DNA of 64,000 nt from Helicoverpa zea. Its lineage: Eukaryota; Arthropoda; Insecta; Lepidoptera; Noctuidae. How positions within the stretch are numbered: position 1 is the stretch's first letter; every line of letters starts with the position of its first letter. The stretch covers positions 13,472,189 through 13,536,188 of the forward strand of contig NC_061455.1 in NCBI RefSeq assembly GCF_022581195.2, written 5' to 3'. The notes below the pieces were generated by a model. It saw only the letters and a program-made list of their open reading frames with translations. It did not search any database and was not told the DNA's origin. A program made the position numbers and the translations under genes. Below, one piece after another: positions 1 through 9,620 of this stretch.

Positions 1-904
1 ACTTTAACAATTTCGAAAAACACATTTTAAACATGTTTTTTTTAACAAAATTCAAAAAATATTTTAAACTCGATTTTCTCAACATTTGTAAAATGTTAGT
101 TGTGCCTTTCTTAATAACGTGTTGTTAATGTTAGTAAGTTTGTGTCTTTCTTAATAGCAGAAATGAGGTAGGTAAGTAAGCCTATATTCAGCAGTGGATA
201 CTAGGACATCAATTACAAATGTGCGCATTTGACTTTGCACATGAGTTTAATAATAGACAAAAATCATCACGTGAATTCCAAAACTATACCTACCTACTTT
301 AATTTATGTGGTAACCGACATAATGAAGCATTTAATGAAAAATCTCAAAATAATTACAGTCACCTACTTAGTAGGTACCCCGCAGAGGTTCGGTCACGCA
401 CCACCACACAGGGATGCACTTGGTATATTCATTGCACCTGGTGGACACAAAAATAGATAATAGGTACATGGAGTATTTTGATTGTTAAGATTATGAAATT
501 ATGAGTATGGCCTTTGTCAAGCAGTGTGGGTGTGGGAAAAATGTGTAAATGACTGTGCGAAAGGTGTGATTTTTCTTTTTAAACAAAATGAACTGTTCAA
601 CTGTTTTGCTGTTCATACCGTGACAATTTATGCATCGTGCATAATAGTGGTCCAGTATTCCTTCACATAAACTGTTAGCCTTTACCAGATATTTTCCAGT
701 ACATAAGAAATATCGGTTCAATCTTTTCAACGTTGACAAAACCGATATTGAACACTTATTTACCCTAATTGAACTGGTCACTCCGTTAGCTCAAAATTCC
801 ATCGCAGCAAACCACAAATATAGTATCTATATACATAGCCGGTACTTCGATACTGCAAACCATTGACTGTTTAACCTACTATTTATTTCTATCAATATTA
901 CTTT
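1..904. other. AT-rich DNA, no gene recognised
   Basis: No coding region can be supported here. Short open frames (up to 96 codons on the minus strand at 491-781) show no motif and look like chance frames. Near 110-170 a phrase resembling CTTTCTTAATA occurs twice, a small local duplication. At 187-205 a short stretch resembles the degraded 3' end of a lepidopteran RTE-type LINE (cAGCAGTGGAtact), but it is too short to call. Confidence 0.5.
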
Positions 905-1082
905 AAAGTCAAAAAATTGATTTGTTTGTTTGTTTGTACCCATCCTTAAGGCCCACACTACAGAACCGTTAAAAAAAATTTCACTGTTGAAAAGGTAAAA
1001 ACAAAGGTTTATAGGTAATCCTATCCTGGCTCGGACAGTATTTCCCACAGGACGCGGGTGAAACCGCGGGATGTCGGCTAGT
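905..1082 (+). mobile_element. Lep1/Helitron-like non-autonomous element, 3' part
   Basis: The copy contains a GTTTGTTTGTTTGTA block, a 'cactgttgaaaagg' block and the terminal hairpin CGCGG-gtgaaa-CCGCG at about 1053-1068, and it ends GGCTAGT. This arrangement (subterminal hairpin followed by CTAGT) is what I know of the Lep1 non-autonomous Helitron-like family of Lepidoptera. It has no coding capacity. It is diverged from the other copies in this window, so it is probably old. Confidence 0.7.
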
Positions 1083-1117
1083 AAGTTCATTAAAATAAAA
1101 ACTCAATAATTACATAA

Positions 1118-1318
1118 ATCATCTGCCTAGCCATTTCCCAACTAAGTTGGGATCGGTTTCCAACCGTATGTAGCTGAGTACCAGTGCTTCACAAGAAGCG
1201 ACTGTCCTATCTGACCTCCTCAACCCAGTTACCCGGGCAACCCGATACCCTTTGGTTAGACTGGTGTCAGACTTACTGGCTTCTATCTACTATCCATCGA
1301 CTGCCAAAGGTGTTCCCA
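1118..1318 (-). mobile_element. tRNA-SINE/LINE 3' tail fragment, minus strand
   Basis: Read on the minus strand this matches the 3' half of the full SINE at 2417-2811: the 'ctgacaccagtctaacc', 'gcccgggtaactggg' and 'caacttagttgggaa' blocks appear in the same order. The tRNA-like head is missing, so the copy is 5'-truncated, as expected from target-primed reverse transcription. I found no clear target-site duplication. Confidence 0.75.
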
Positions 1319-2306
1319 CAAACTCTTCCCACGACCAACATGGCTTAGTAAAATAAAGCTCAATTCTTTATATAAAATAAATAAATACAATCTTTTACCC
1401 ATTAGCTTGGCAATAAATAAAAATAACCTAAGTAATGTTACAATGCAATTTTAAAAATAAAAAGTACATTTTTGATTCAATAAATCTAAACAAATGAAAT
1501 AGAATTTAAATATTGCCAAGGAATATTTCTTCCAATGTAACATACAAAGAAAATATCACACCTCATAAAAATAAATTGTCATTGTTAAGAAATATTTTTA
1601 AGGGAAATATTTTAAATTAGGAAGCATTTTTTAGAAAATATACTTCTTCTAAAAATAAAATATTAAATATGAATTATGTTTTGTAAATATAATTCTTTTT
1701 ATTAAGATTTAATTCCAATAAAACTTTAAATGAGGAAGCATTTTTTAGAAAATATTATTTATATTATTTCGAATTTAAAAATAGATTTGCATTTTATTAA
1801 TTTGATAGTGATTTTCAAAAAGAATTTCAATAAATGGCAAATTACTTTGTGACATAATGTTTGTTGTTTCCAATAACTTTAAAGTACTGAAGGAGTTTTT
1901 ACTAATAGATAGACTGATTTATGAAGAAGGTGTTGTATTATTTCCGCATTGTCATCAAAATCGATTTACGACGCGATTTACTTGACGATGGAGCTGTGAA
2001 CCTTATTCTTTGAATTCGTTTAAAAATCCTTTTCGATAGCTTCCCGCAACCTAAATATGTAGAACACCTACATATTTATTGCGCACATTACCAAAACCAG
2101 TAATTACCTATAAGTACCTAATAACATGTATCAGTGACTTCCTAGTAAAACGACCACAGACTAAATTATCAACCGACCTATGAACAGTACATGAGTAGAC
2201 CGACAACCAATGCTTAGATAATATTGCATGAAACTGACTTTGTTTGTTAATTACGCTTTTGATCTACATAATTGCTGCAGCGATTTAGTTCAATCGTATA
2301 TAAGAT
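1319..2306. other. AT-rich DNA, no gene recognised
   Basis: Very AT-rich, with the phrase 'gaagcattttttagaaaata' repeated at about 1621-1640 and 1735-1754, which suggests a local duplication of about 114 bp. No ORF with a recognisable domain was seen on either strand. Confidence 0.5.
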
Positions 2307-2860
2307 ACTCGTCAATTTCTCGCGGTTTCACCCGCGTCCCGTGGGAACTAATGCCCGTAAGTACAGAGATAAAAATATGACCTATGTTATTCGGGAAGAG
2401 TTTTTCAACAGTGAAAAAGTCGTGGTGGCCTCGTGGGTAAAGGACCAATCTCTCAAGTGTGAGGGCGCGAGTTCGATCCCAGGTCAGGCAAGTACCAATG
2501 CAACTTTTCTAAGTTTGTATGTACTTTCTAAGTATATCTTAGACATCATTGACTGTGTTTCGGATGGCACGTTAAACTGTAGGTCCCGGCTGTCAGTGAA
2601 CATCCTTGAAAGTCGTTACGGGTAGTCAAAATCCTGAATCCAGTAAGTCTGACACCAGTCTAACCAAGGGGTATCGGGTTGCCCGGGTAACTGGGTTGAG
2701 GAGGTCAGATAGGCAGTCGCTTCTTGTAAAGCACTGGTACTCAGCTGAATCCGGTTAGACTGGAAGCCGACCCCAACATGATTGGGAAAAAGGCTCGGAG
2801 GATGATGATGATTTTTCAACAGTGAAACAAGTTTTCAAATAGCTTTTATAGTTTCGGCGC
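2307..2860 (-). mobile_element. Lep1/Helitron-like element, split by a SINE
   Basis: On the minus strand the 3' hairpin (CGCGG-gtgaaa-CCGCG, at 2321-2336) and the 'gggcatTAGTTCCCACGGGA' block are present. The element runs to 2416, is interrupted by the SINE at 2417-2811, and resumes at 2828. The 16 bases 2401-2416 are repeated exactly at 2812-2827, so the empty site is a continuous Lep1 copy. This dates the SINE as younger than the Lep1 insertion. Confidence 0.75.
2417..2811 (+). mobile_element. Full-length tRNA-derived SINE with GATGAT tail
   Basis: The 395-bp element has a tRNA-like head: an A-box-like 'gtggcctcgtgggtaaagg' and a B-box 'GAGTTCGATCCCAGG', the two internal RNA polymerase III promoter parts. 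A body shared with at least six other loci in the window follows, and it ends in (GATGAT)n. It is flanked by a perfect 16-bp target duplication, TTTTTCAACAGTGAAA, at 2401-2416 and 2812-2827. The body/3' end also occurs without the head at 1118, 4134, 5465 and 63472, so it may be borrowed from a partner LINE. I infer mobilisation by that LINE's enzymes. Confidence 0.85.
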
Positions 2861-3495
2861 CTTTACGATATAAACAATAAAAAATGACCCTTCTTTAATA
2901 TATTCGAATAGAAGATAGGTGATAACCTCTACTTAGGAAGGTTAAGATTAAATTTTTTCACATTTTACGACGGCTAAATAAACTCTAAAAAGAAGGCTTT
3001 CCTAATGAATGAGGTAACATTTCAATGAGTAATTCTACAAATGTTTGGCTCTTTTTATGCCGAAAATAACTTGATCCGGGTGAAGCAGGTACATCATCTG
3101 ACATTTAGATTTTACTTATTTTACGTTTTTTTAAGGTCTGGATTCATTAAACGTTTTGTATTTGTGTGACTTTTAATGTTAGCGTTGTATCTAGAATATT
3201 ATCTAAATGTCACCTAGTTACTAAGCCCTTTGTATTAAGAATATTTTCTACTAAGATGTAGTTTAAGATGAATAATTTCAATTGTCCAGCATCACCTACC
3301 TTACAATTCAGCATTTAAGTAACTCTATTCACATCCAACAAATGTGTAATGTTTTAAAAACCCTTTGTACTGTGTGAAATAAAAGAAAAGGTAAACAAGA
3401 GGACTCATGTATTTGGCGAGCGATCTATCACGTGCGGGGATTCTAATGTTGTTGATCTATTATGTGATAGCTGTAAGTACCTACTGTTATCCAAA
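2861..3495. other. AT-rich DNA, no gene recognised
   Basis: No motif-bearing ORF and no recognised repeat. It separates the split Lep1 copy from the next Helitron-like element. Confidence 0.45.
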
Positions 3496-3770
3496 TCCAA
3501 ACTAATATTATAAATGCGAAAGTAACTCTGTCTGTCTGTCTGTCTGTCTTTCTGTCTGTCTGTCTGTCTTTTCTTCACGCCTAAACTACTGAACCGATTT
3601 GTGTGAAATTTGGTACAGACATAGTTAAAAACTTGAGAAAGGACATAGGATAGTTTTTATTACAAAAAAAAATAAAAATATTCCGGACATATAGCGCCAT
3701 CTATTGGTCAAATCAAAAATCTGCTGGTAGTCACTATTCCACGCGAACGAAGTTGCGGGCAAAAGCTAGT
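3496..3770 (+). mobile_element. Helitron-like non-autonomous element with TCTG microsatellite
   Basis: It starts with 'ccaaactaatattataaatg', continues with a (TCTG)n microsatellite at about 3528-3570 and the 'cctaaactactgaaccgat' block, and ends 'gcgggcaaaagCTAGT'. This is a common lepidopteran layout for short Helitron-like elements. The microsatellite is interrupted by two T-for-G changes (TCTT). There is no coding capacity. Confidence 0.65.
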
Positions 3771-4133
3771 GTAATATATATGTATTATTTGTACAATATA
3801 TTAGGTATTATTACCTGGTGGTTTCAGAAGTATGGAGTAGGTAAGTATTGTTAGGTATATGATTTTCTATTTAGAATGATGTGGGCAACGCGAAATGCTA
3901 ATATTCGACAGTCAAAGTCAAAGTCAAAGTCAAAATCATTTATTAAAATAGGCTAATACGATTAGCACTTTTTAACGTCAAGATTTTACAAGAATGACAG
4001 CACCCCCAAAACGCCCCCCTTTCACCACTTCCTAGTGTTATGGCTGGGAAGAAGAAGCGGTGAAGAACAAACTTCCCAGCAATACAGCTGTCTATTACAA
4101 TTTAATTATTATTATTTTTTTTTTTACAATTAT

Positions 4134-4430
4134 TTTCTTAGTTTGTATGTACTTTCTAAGTATATCTTAGACACCAATGACTGTGTTTCGGATGGCACGT
4201 TAAACTGTAGGTCCCGGCTGTCATTGAACATCCTCGGCAGTCGTTACGGGTAGTCAGAAGCCAGTAAGTCTGACACCAGTCTAATCAAGGGGTATCGGGT
4301 TGCCCGGGTAACTGGGTTGAGGAGGTCAGATAGGCAGTCGCTTCTTGTAAAGCACTGGTACTCAGCTGAATCCCGTTAGACTGGAAGCCGACCCCAACAT
4401 AGTTTGGGAAAAAGGCTCGGAGGATGATGA
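4134..4430 (+). mobile_element. 5'-truncated SINE copy with 17-bp target duplication
   Basis: It carries the body and tail of the SINE family seen at 2417, from the 'gtttgtatgtactttctaag' block to GATGATGA. The tRNA head is absent. The 17 bases TTTTTTTTTACAATTAT occur at 4117-4133 and 4431-4447, directly flanking it. It lies inside the 3' UTR of a minus-strand LINE. Confidence 0.85.
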
Positions 4431-4521
4431 TTTTTTTTTACAATTATACAATTCAATTTTATCAATTATTAATTTAGAACACCGAAAAATACAAAATAAA
4501 ATAAAGCACTTTTGTTCCACT

Positions 4522-4696
4522 TCAGAGCTGCCATCTGCGTTTATCTGTGAAATAATCATTAACATTATAATATGCCTTTTTAACAAGAATTTCTTTGATT
4601 TTGTTTTTAAAAGAACTGTCCGTTAATTCCAACAGATGAACCGGAATTCTGTTATAAATGCGTACACAGAGCCCCACAAATGAACCGTGCACCTTA
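4522..4696 (-). pseudogene. C-terminal remnant of a LINE ORF2 protein
   Basis: Conceptual translation on the minus strand gives about 58 residues ending at a TGA at 4522-4524. They include the phrases FVGLCVRIYNRIP, SSFKNKIKEIL and KKAYYNVNDYFTD. This matches the usual end of jockey/CR1-type ORF2 proteins, which close with an 'R.YN.LP ... FK..L ... YY...DY' pattern. Just upstream the frame meets a stop, so only the end of the gene survives. No RT motif is left; the fragment cannot function. Confidence 0.7.
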
Positions 4697-4765
4697 TGTA
4701 GACGATATTAGACGATAATTAACTTATGTTTATTTCTAGTATTAAAATGATGTACGTCGCTGTTT

Positions 4766-5464
4766 TTACTATATGAATCTAGGTTTTGCCTTACGTATAT
4801 CGAGTCGAATGGTACTTTTAAGGTTTTCTCGTGAACATAGAATGATTTAACTTTAAAGAATATTATGATTTACTTACGTGTCCTAGCTCAATGCTCAATG
4901 TTTTTTTCTTTTTTCAATTCTGAAATATGGTATAGGTACCTAGGTAACCAGTGTGTATAGTGATGATCCAAATGTAGGCAGTTTTAGTAGGTAATTGCTT
5001 TTAAAATCCAACTTCATCTTATCCTATCAGTGATTCTACGTATGCTTTTCATGTGACATTTGAATATTTTTTAAAATATATCCTTTCTAAAATCGATTAT
5101 TTTAACAGCCCCCGTAAAAGAATAAAGTCCTACAAAATGTTCCCCACTTGCTCTAGAGCAAAGAAATTGATAGTCTCCCCGGGAACGCCTATTATAGAGC
5201 CGTTATAGAGTTTATCGATGCTCGGAAGCCAGACTCTGCTGTAATAGAGCCGTGCTAGACTTCGCACAAGGAAATGTTAAGATTGGATCGTGTATAGCTT
5301 CTGTGTAGTTGATAGTTTTATGGAAAATACTACCGTCAAATGGTATATAGTTTTCATTTTTAAATGGTCATATTTTCTTTCATGTGAAACTGCACCTTAT
5401 AAACTTCGAGGAGAAGTAAGAAATGTCCATAATTTGATATTTAAGTTTGTTGAATGTTGAAAGT
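4766..5464. other. No gene recognised
   Basis: No supported coding region. At about 5150-5260 the short phrase 'tagagccg' recurs three times ('ctattatagagccg', 'tagagccg'), a loose local repetition of unknown meaning. Confidence 0.4.
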
Positions 5465-5575
5465 TGAGGTGGTCAGATAGGCAGTCGCTCCTTGTAATGC
5501 ACTGGTACTCAGCTGCATCCGATTAGACTGGTAGCCGACCGCAACATAGTTGGGAAAAGGCTCGGGAGATGATAA
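5465..5575 (+). mobile_element. SINE/LINE tail fragment
   Basis: It matches the last 110 bp of the SINE family ('gaggtggtcagataggcag', 'gcactggtactcagctgca', 'atagttgggaaaaggctcgg'), then 'agatgat'. It is 5'-truncated and lacks the tRNA-like head. No target duplication is obvious. Confidence 0.75.
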
Positions 5576-6740
5576 ATACAAAGTCTATTGTATTTTTAAT
5601 AAGGTATACGAAGGTCTAGTTTAATATGTGATAGATAAACAGAATAAATAGATAACAGAAATAAATTCGATAGAATAACCTGGTAGGTAGTTTATTTGTT
5701 ATCCCAATGAGGTATTGTTTTCTGTAGGTATCCAAGCAAGAAGTATTAGCCTAATATTTGTAAGTAGGTAGTGCCAACCACAGGCTTCCATTTACTAAAT
5801 ATAGTTTCCATTTCGCGAAGATGTCTGAGTGTCTGGAGTGTCTCGTCTCTAGATTAATGTCAAGTAAGTGTCGATCCACGCGTTTGACTGACATTTCATT
5901 TATTTACCGTGAAGGCACGTAACGCTGTAATTTCCTTTATACAGAAACATTTTTTTGTTTCCTTTTGAAGTCTGTCTATTGCCAATGATATACCTGTCTA
6001 TAAATATACACTAGTAGTTTAGTGGATGAAGCTTTCACACTAGTGGATCGTACGTACGTACGATAGAAAACAATTGACAACTTTCAGAAAAATGATACCA
6101 TGGTAATGCCCGTCGAGTTTTTATCTCACTCGTAAAAAGTAAAGGATCAGCTGGTCTCAAAGCACTGTTAATAGATAAAAAAACGACTTGTCAATACTAT
6201 TCATTAACACTATTTTGAACCGAATAAACCTATACCTAAGCACATTAAACCAGATGGAACAAAGATAGCATTTCTATTCCAGTAGAAATTCGATATTATA
6301 AAAGTATTTTTGAAGTCTGACTCCGAACCGGAAGCGGAAAAAACCATTTCGGAACAAGTACCACTATTGAACATATCAACATATTCATATACAAAGATGA
6401 AAGTTAACCTCATTACCATTAATATATTGGAAAGCAACGACTTCCCTGTATTTGTCCGCTAGCAGGCATTGATTCGAATCCCGACTGTTTGTTTAATTTA
6501 TTGGCAATTGCCACCCACCACACAGAAAACGCAATCAGCGGTAATTATCGGTCAGAGGTCAGTTTCACGATAAAATAAACTGAATTTAACAGCACTATGG
6601 ACCTGGTCAATTCCAGGTACAACACGACAGGTATTCAATTTAAGAGTAGTAGCATACTGCTGACTAAACAGTCGGCCGATAGTTGAAAATCTTGATTCCA
6701 ATGAAAGTCTTCAGTTGATCTGATACCGACTAAATACCAT
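5576..6740. other. No gene recognised; contains an 18-bp TACG palindrome
   Basis: No coding region supported. At 6047-6064 there is a perfect 18-bp palindrome, ATCGTACGTACGTACGAT. At about 6470-6490 a phrase 'gattcgaatcccgac' resembles a tRNA B-box and may be a relic of a SINE, but no A-box or tail accompanies it. Confidence 0.4.
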
Positions 6741-6970
6741 TTTTTTTATTGGTGCCAAAAATCATCCAATGACCCCTCCCGCTGTGGGTTAGCAGCGGCG
6801 AGGGAGTGTCAGACTCTTACTGACTAAAAACCGTCGTGTTCCGACATAGGCCTTTTATGTACCAGGGCCGCGGGATCTCTTTCGAATAATACCGCAGCCC
6901 CGGCGGGCCTTGGCCCTACTGGGCCCCGCAGGGGTTGCTGACATCTCTATGAGGAGCGCGTGGAACAACC
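6741..6970 (-). mobile_element. Short polyA-tailed retroelement (SINE or LINE 3' end)
   Basis: On the plus strand it begins with a T-run ('ccattttttttattggtgcc'), which is the polyA tail of a minus-strand element. The body includes 'agtgtcagactcttactgac', 'taaaaaccgtcgtgttccg' and 'ggccctactgggccccgc'. A second copy lies at 12,433-12,623. This sequence is familiar as a common lepidopteran interspersed repeat. The flanks share only 8 bp (ACCGACTA at 6725 and 6972), too weak for a secure duplication; the 5' boundary is therefore uncertain. Confidence 0.65.
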
Positions 6971-7300
6971 GACCGACTATAGAATTGGTGATCTTTATAA
7001 TGTGCGTACAAACGTAACAACCTATCGGCCGACTAAAAGTTTGCAGTGTGCTCTAACTGTGCGTTGCCCCTACATACATAGGTTAACTGTGTTTAGTTAG
7101 AAACGAACTCACGCTGGTTGGCAAATGTTATGCACGATTTACGAGCTGCCAAGCGCTTTACTGCAGTCGGCCAATTGAAGCAAATTCTGCTTCAAATATA
7201 CTATGACACGTCTGTGTATGTGTTAATTAAAGTTATAGTTCGAGCAAATAATATGATCAATAGAAGATAACGTCTCAATGTGTTTTCATCCGATATTTTA
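6971..7300. other. No gene recognised
   Basis: Unique-looking spacer with no motif-bearing ORF between two minus-strand retroelements. Confidence 0.4.
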
Positions 7301-7700
7301 TTATTATTATTATCTTGTATGTCTCTACCAGACCTCGGGACTATAGAGTCCCGGATTTTTGGGAGGCGAACGTGGGGCCGAAGCCAACACGCTGAAGCCC
7401 TTTTGAGACAACTTTAATGAAATGGTGACACAAAACCGACGATTATCCCTGTTTACACTATAGAAATGTACCCAAGGACAATCCCCGGTTCTGTGCTAAA
7501 CTATTGCTAACTATGGATGAAAACTACTTGGGCTATTGTGATGGGATGCTAATGGACTAGGAATGGGGAAACTACGGGAACTATGGCACCTGCCGATGAC
7601 AATGTATTAAATACATGTTAAAATGGCAGGTGGAGACTCGCCAACTCACTTACTGGGCCCCCGGGAATCAGTCACTGAAAAGCAACAAGAGGGCAACAGG
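7301..7700 (-). mobile_element. 3' fragment of an AAT-tailed retroelement (second copy at 49,015)
   Basis: Read on the minus strand it matches the last 430 bp or so of the element at 49,015-49,744, from 'tgttgccctcttgttgct' to 'gaggtctggtagagacatac', and then ends in (AATAAT)n. The 5' 300 bp of the longer copy are missing here. Its 5' edge abuts the AAT tail of the LINE at 7701, so either this copy is truncated or the LINE landed at its edge. No coding region is visible in it. Confidence 0.7.
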
Positions 7701-9620
7701 GATTATTATTATTATTATTCTTTATTGCACACATAAATACATTTGACACACTGAAAACGGAGACATTATGTACAACGGCGAGCTTAACCCAGTGTTGGGT
7801 TCTCTTACAGCCAACCTTAGAGTGAAAGAGTGATTTGATGGGGTAGGGCGAATGTGCAACGTTATACTAATAACAATAATATATATGTATAATATCTTAA
7901 TAAATTAAATATATACCTTTTATAATTATATAAAATATATACAATATAATATATACAAATATATACACAGGTCATAATGATAAATAATGTTCCTTAACTC
8001 GTCTCTTAAACATATCCAATGATGAGCTCTCGCGTATAGAATGCGGAAGGGTATTCCACAGCCTAACAGCACGAACAGTGAATGATCCATCATAGCGACT
8101 TGAAGTGTGGGATGGGACACGAAGCAGAAGAGATAAGGAAGAGCGACAAGGTTTGCCTCTGGGAACGAGGAACTCAAAGCGTTCACGAAGGTAACTTGGA
8201 GTGACAGGATTGTGAAGAACAGAGTAAAGAAAAGAAAGAACGTGAGCGTCTCTACGCCGCCGAATAGGCAGCCACTTCAACTGGTTCCGAAATTCCGACA
8301 CATGATCGTACTTTCGGAGGCCAAAAATGAAGCGGATGCACAAATTCTGCAGACGTTCGAGTTTATCAAGTAGCTCCTCAGTCGCATCAAGGAAACAGAC
8401 ATCAGCATAGTCTAACAGAGGAAGGAGGAGCGACTGAGCGAGAGTAATCTTTGTTGGAAAAGGCAGGAACTTCTGGAGACGCTTGAGTGATTGAAACGAG
8501 CAATATACCCTCCTGCTTACTTCTGCAATGTGTTTAGCCCAAGATAAGTTGCAGTCCATAAAGACACCCAAATTTTTAACGTGCGATGAGTAGGCTATTA
8601 CTACATCGTCATACAGAAGTGGGGGGGGAGTTTGCAGCCTATTTATGAAATATCTGCCACCAATAATGAGAGCTTGAGATTTGTTCGGGTTAACTAGGAG
8701 TCCAAAATTTTTAGCCCATTGACTTATACTTTCAAGATCATTATTGATGGCGCCAATAACCCTAGAGAGCTCTTCTGGTTGACAATGCTGATAAAGCTGT
8801 AAGTCGTCTGCATAAAGATGATAGTGCGAAACAAGTGACTTTGTGATTACGTTAATAAAAACGGAGAAAAGTAAAGGAGAGAGAACACCACCCTGGGGTA
8901 CACCCGCAGCCAGATCACACCACTCAGAGGAAACCTCATGAGTACGGACCGACTGCGAGCGACCCCGAAGATAAGAACTGAACCACGCACCTGCAGAAGA
9001 AGATATATTAAGTGACGATAGGATGGCTAAGAGGATGTCAAAATCAACTGAATTGAAAGCACTGCTGAAATCCAGTAACACCAACACTGTCAACCGCCTG
9101 TTCTCCATAGCTAGCCGAATGTCGTCGGTTATTTTAACCAGAGCCGACACTGTGCTATGACCAGGGCGGAAGCCAGATTGGTACGGACTCAGCAGGCTGT
9201 TTGAGGAGAGGTGACGAGACAACTGATTATTGACAACACTCTCAAGGACTTTTGATAGGATTGGGAGGATGGATATTGGACGGAACTGAGAGACTGAGGA
9301 GGGATTAGACACTTTGGGTAAAGGCAGTACATGGGCTCTTTTCCATGCTGAGGGAAAGGAGTTGGTAAAGAGGGAGTAGTTGATGAGATGTAAAACTACA
9401 GGAATTAGTTCATCAAGGATAAGGAGAAGCATTTGGAGATGAATACCATCATCTCCTACCGCCTTTGTGGAAATGGATAAGATTGCACGTTTAATATCTC
9501 CTTCCGCAGCTGGATGGAATGAAAACGCAGTACAATTTGGCCGAGGAGCATTGGAGAGATAATGTAGAGTAGAGATATTTGTTAATATTTTATTATAGTA
9601 GGGACAACAAACAGCAGTAT
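7701..9620 (-). mobile_element. 5'-truncated jockey/CR1-like LINE with (AAT)n tail
   Basis: On the minus strand: ORF2 RT region (to 7972), a 3' UTR of about 250 bp, an AATAAA-like 'gcaataaagaa' and a tail of six AAT units at 7702-7719. The frame is open upstream of the first ATG to a stop near 9625 and encodes a KAVGDDGI block, equivalent to the 'KApGpDGI' block found just before RT in these LINEs. The endonuclease domain is absent, so the copy was truncated at the 5' end. Confidence 0.8.
7972..9600 (-). CDS. Partial LINE ORF2: reverse transcriptase and C-terminal region
   Basis: This encodes the reverse transcriptase of a non-LTR retrotransposon, which would copy the element's RNA at a nicked target. 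Counting from the internal ATG at 9432 (486 codons), FRPISILP lies near residue 50, motif A (LLDFSSAFNSVD) near 119-130, a VPQGGVLSPLLF block near 178-189 and the catalytic YADD at 207-210. A C-terminal 'RLWNTLP...FKRRV' block is typical of jockey/CR1-type proteins. The frame also runs upstream of that ATG for about 60 codons with recognisable family sequence, so the true start is lost and the APE-type endonuclease expected in the family is missing. No internal stop is seen. Clade assignment (jockey, CR1 or a relative) is my inference from motifs only. Confidence 0.85.
   Translation of the reverse strand, partial: YYNKILTNISTLHYLSNAPRPNCTAFSFHPAAEGDIKRAILSISTKAVGDDGIHLQMLLLILDELIPVVLHLINYSLFTNSFPSAWKRAHVLPLPKVSNPSSVSQFRPISILPILSKVLESVVNNQLSRHLSSNSLLSPYQSGFRPGHSTVSALVKITDDIRLAMENRRLTVLVLLDFSSAFNSVDFDILLAILSSLNISSSAGAWFSSYLRGRSQSVRTHEVSSEWCDLAAGVPQGGVLSPLLFSVFINVITKSLVSHYHLYADDLQLYQHCQPEELSRVIGAINNDLESISQWAKNFGLLVNPNKSQALIIGGRYFINRLQTPPPLLYDDVVIAYSSHVKNLGVFMDCNLSWAKHIAEVSRRVYCSFQSLKRLQKFLPFPTKITLAQSLLLPLLDYADVCFLDATEELLDKLERLQNLCIRFIFGLRKYDHVSEFRNQLKWLPIRRRRDAHVLSFLYSVLHNPVTPSYLRERFEFLVPRGKPCRSSLSLLLRVPSHTSSRYDGSFTVRAVRLWNTLPHSIRESSSLDMFKRRVKEHYLSL

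Larger units (their letters stand above)
3908..4765 (-). mobile_element. CR1/jockey-like LINE 3' end with TTTGAC tail, split by SINE
   Basis: On the minus strand this holds the last part of a LINE ORF2, its 3' UTR and a tail of (TTTGAC)n repeats (about 3908-3936 on the plus strand). The 3' UTR is interrupted by the SINE at 4134-4430, whose 17-bp duplication (4117-4133 and 4431-4447) lies in the LINE's own A-rich stretch. A second, shorter copy of the same 3' UTR and tail is at 20,893-21,112. The copy is 5'-truncated and decayed. Confidence 0.75.

Noticed and set aside
2272..2625. 117-codon plus-strand frame
   Set aside because: It runs across a Lep1 terminus and a SINE head, so it is a chance frame through repeats.
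3517..3570. TCTG repeat as a CRISPR-like or functional array
   Set aside because: Simple tetranucleotide microsatellite inside a Helitron-like element. The genome is eukaryotic and there are no spacers.
6725..6979. ACCGACTA at 6725 and 6972 as a target duplication of the polyA repeat
   Set aside because: Only 8 bp, and the left copy is separated from the polyT by other bases; not distinguishable from chance.
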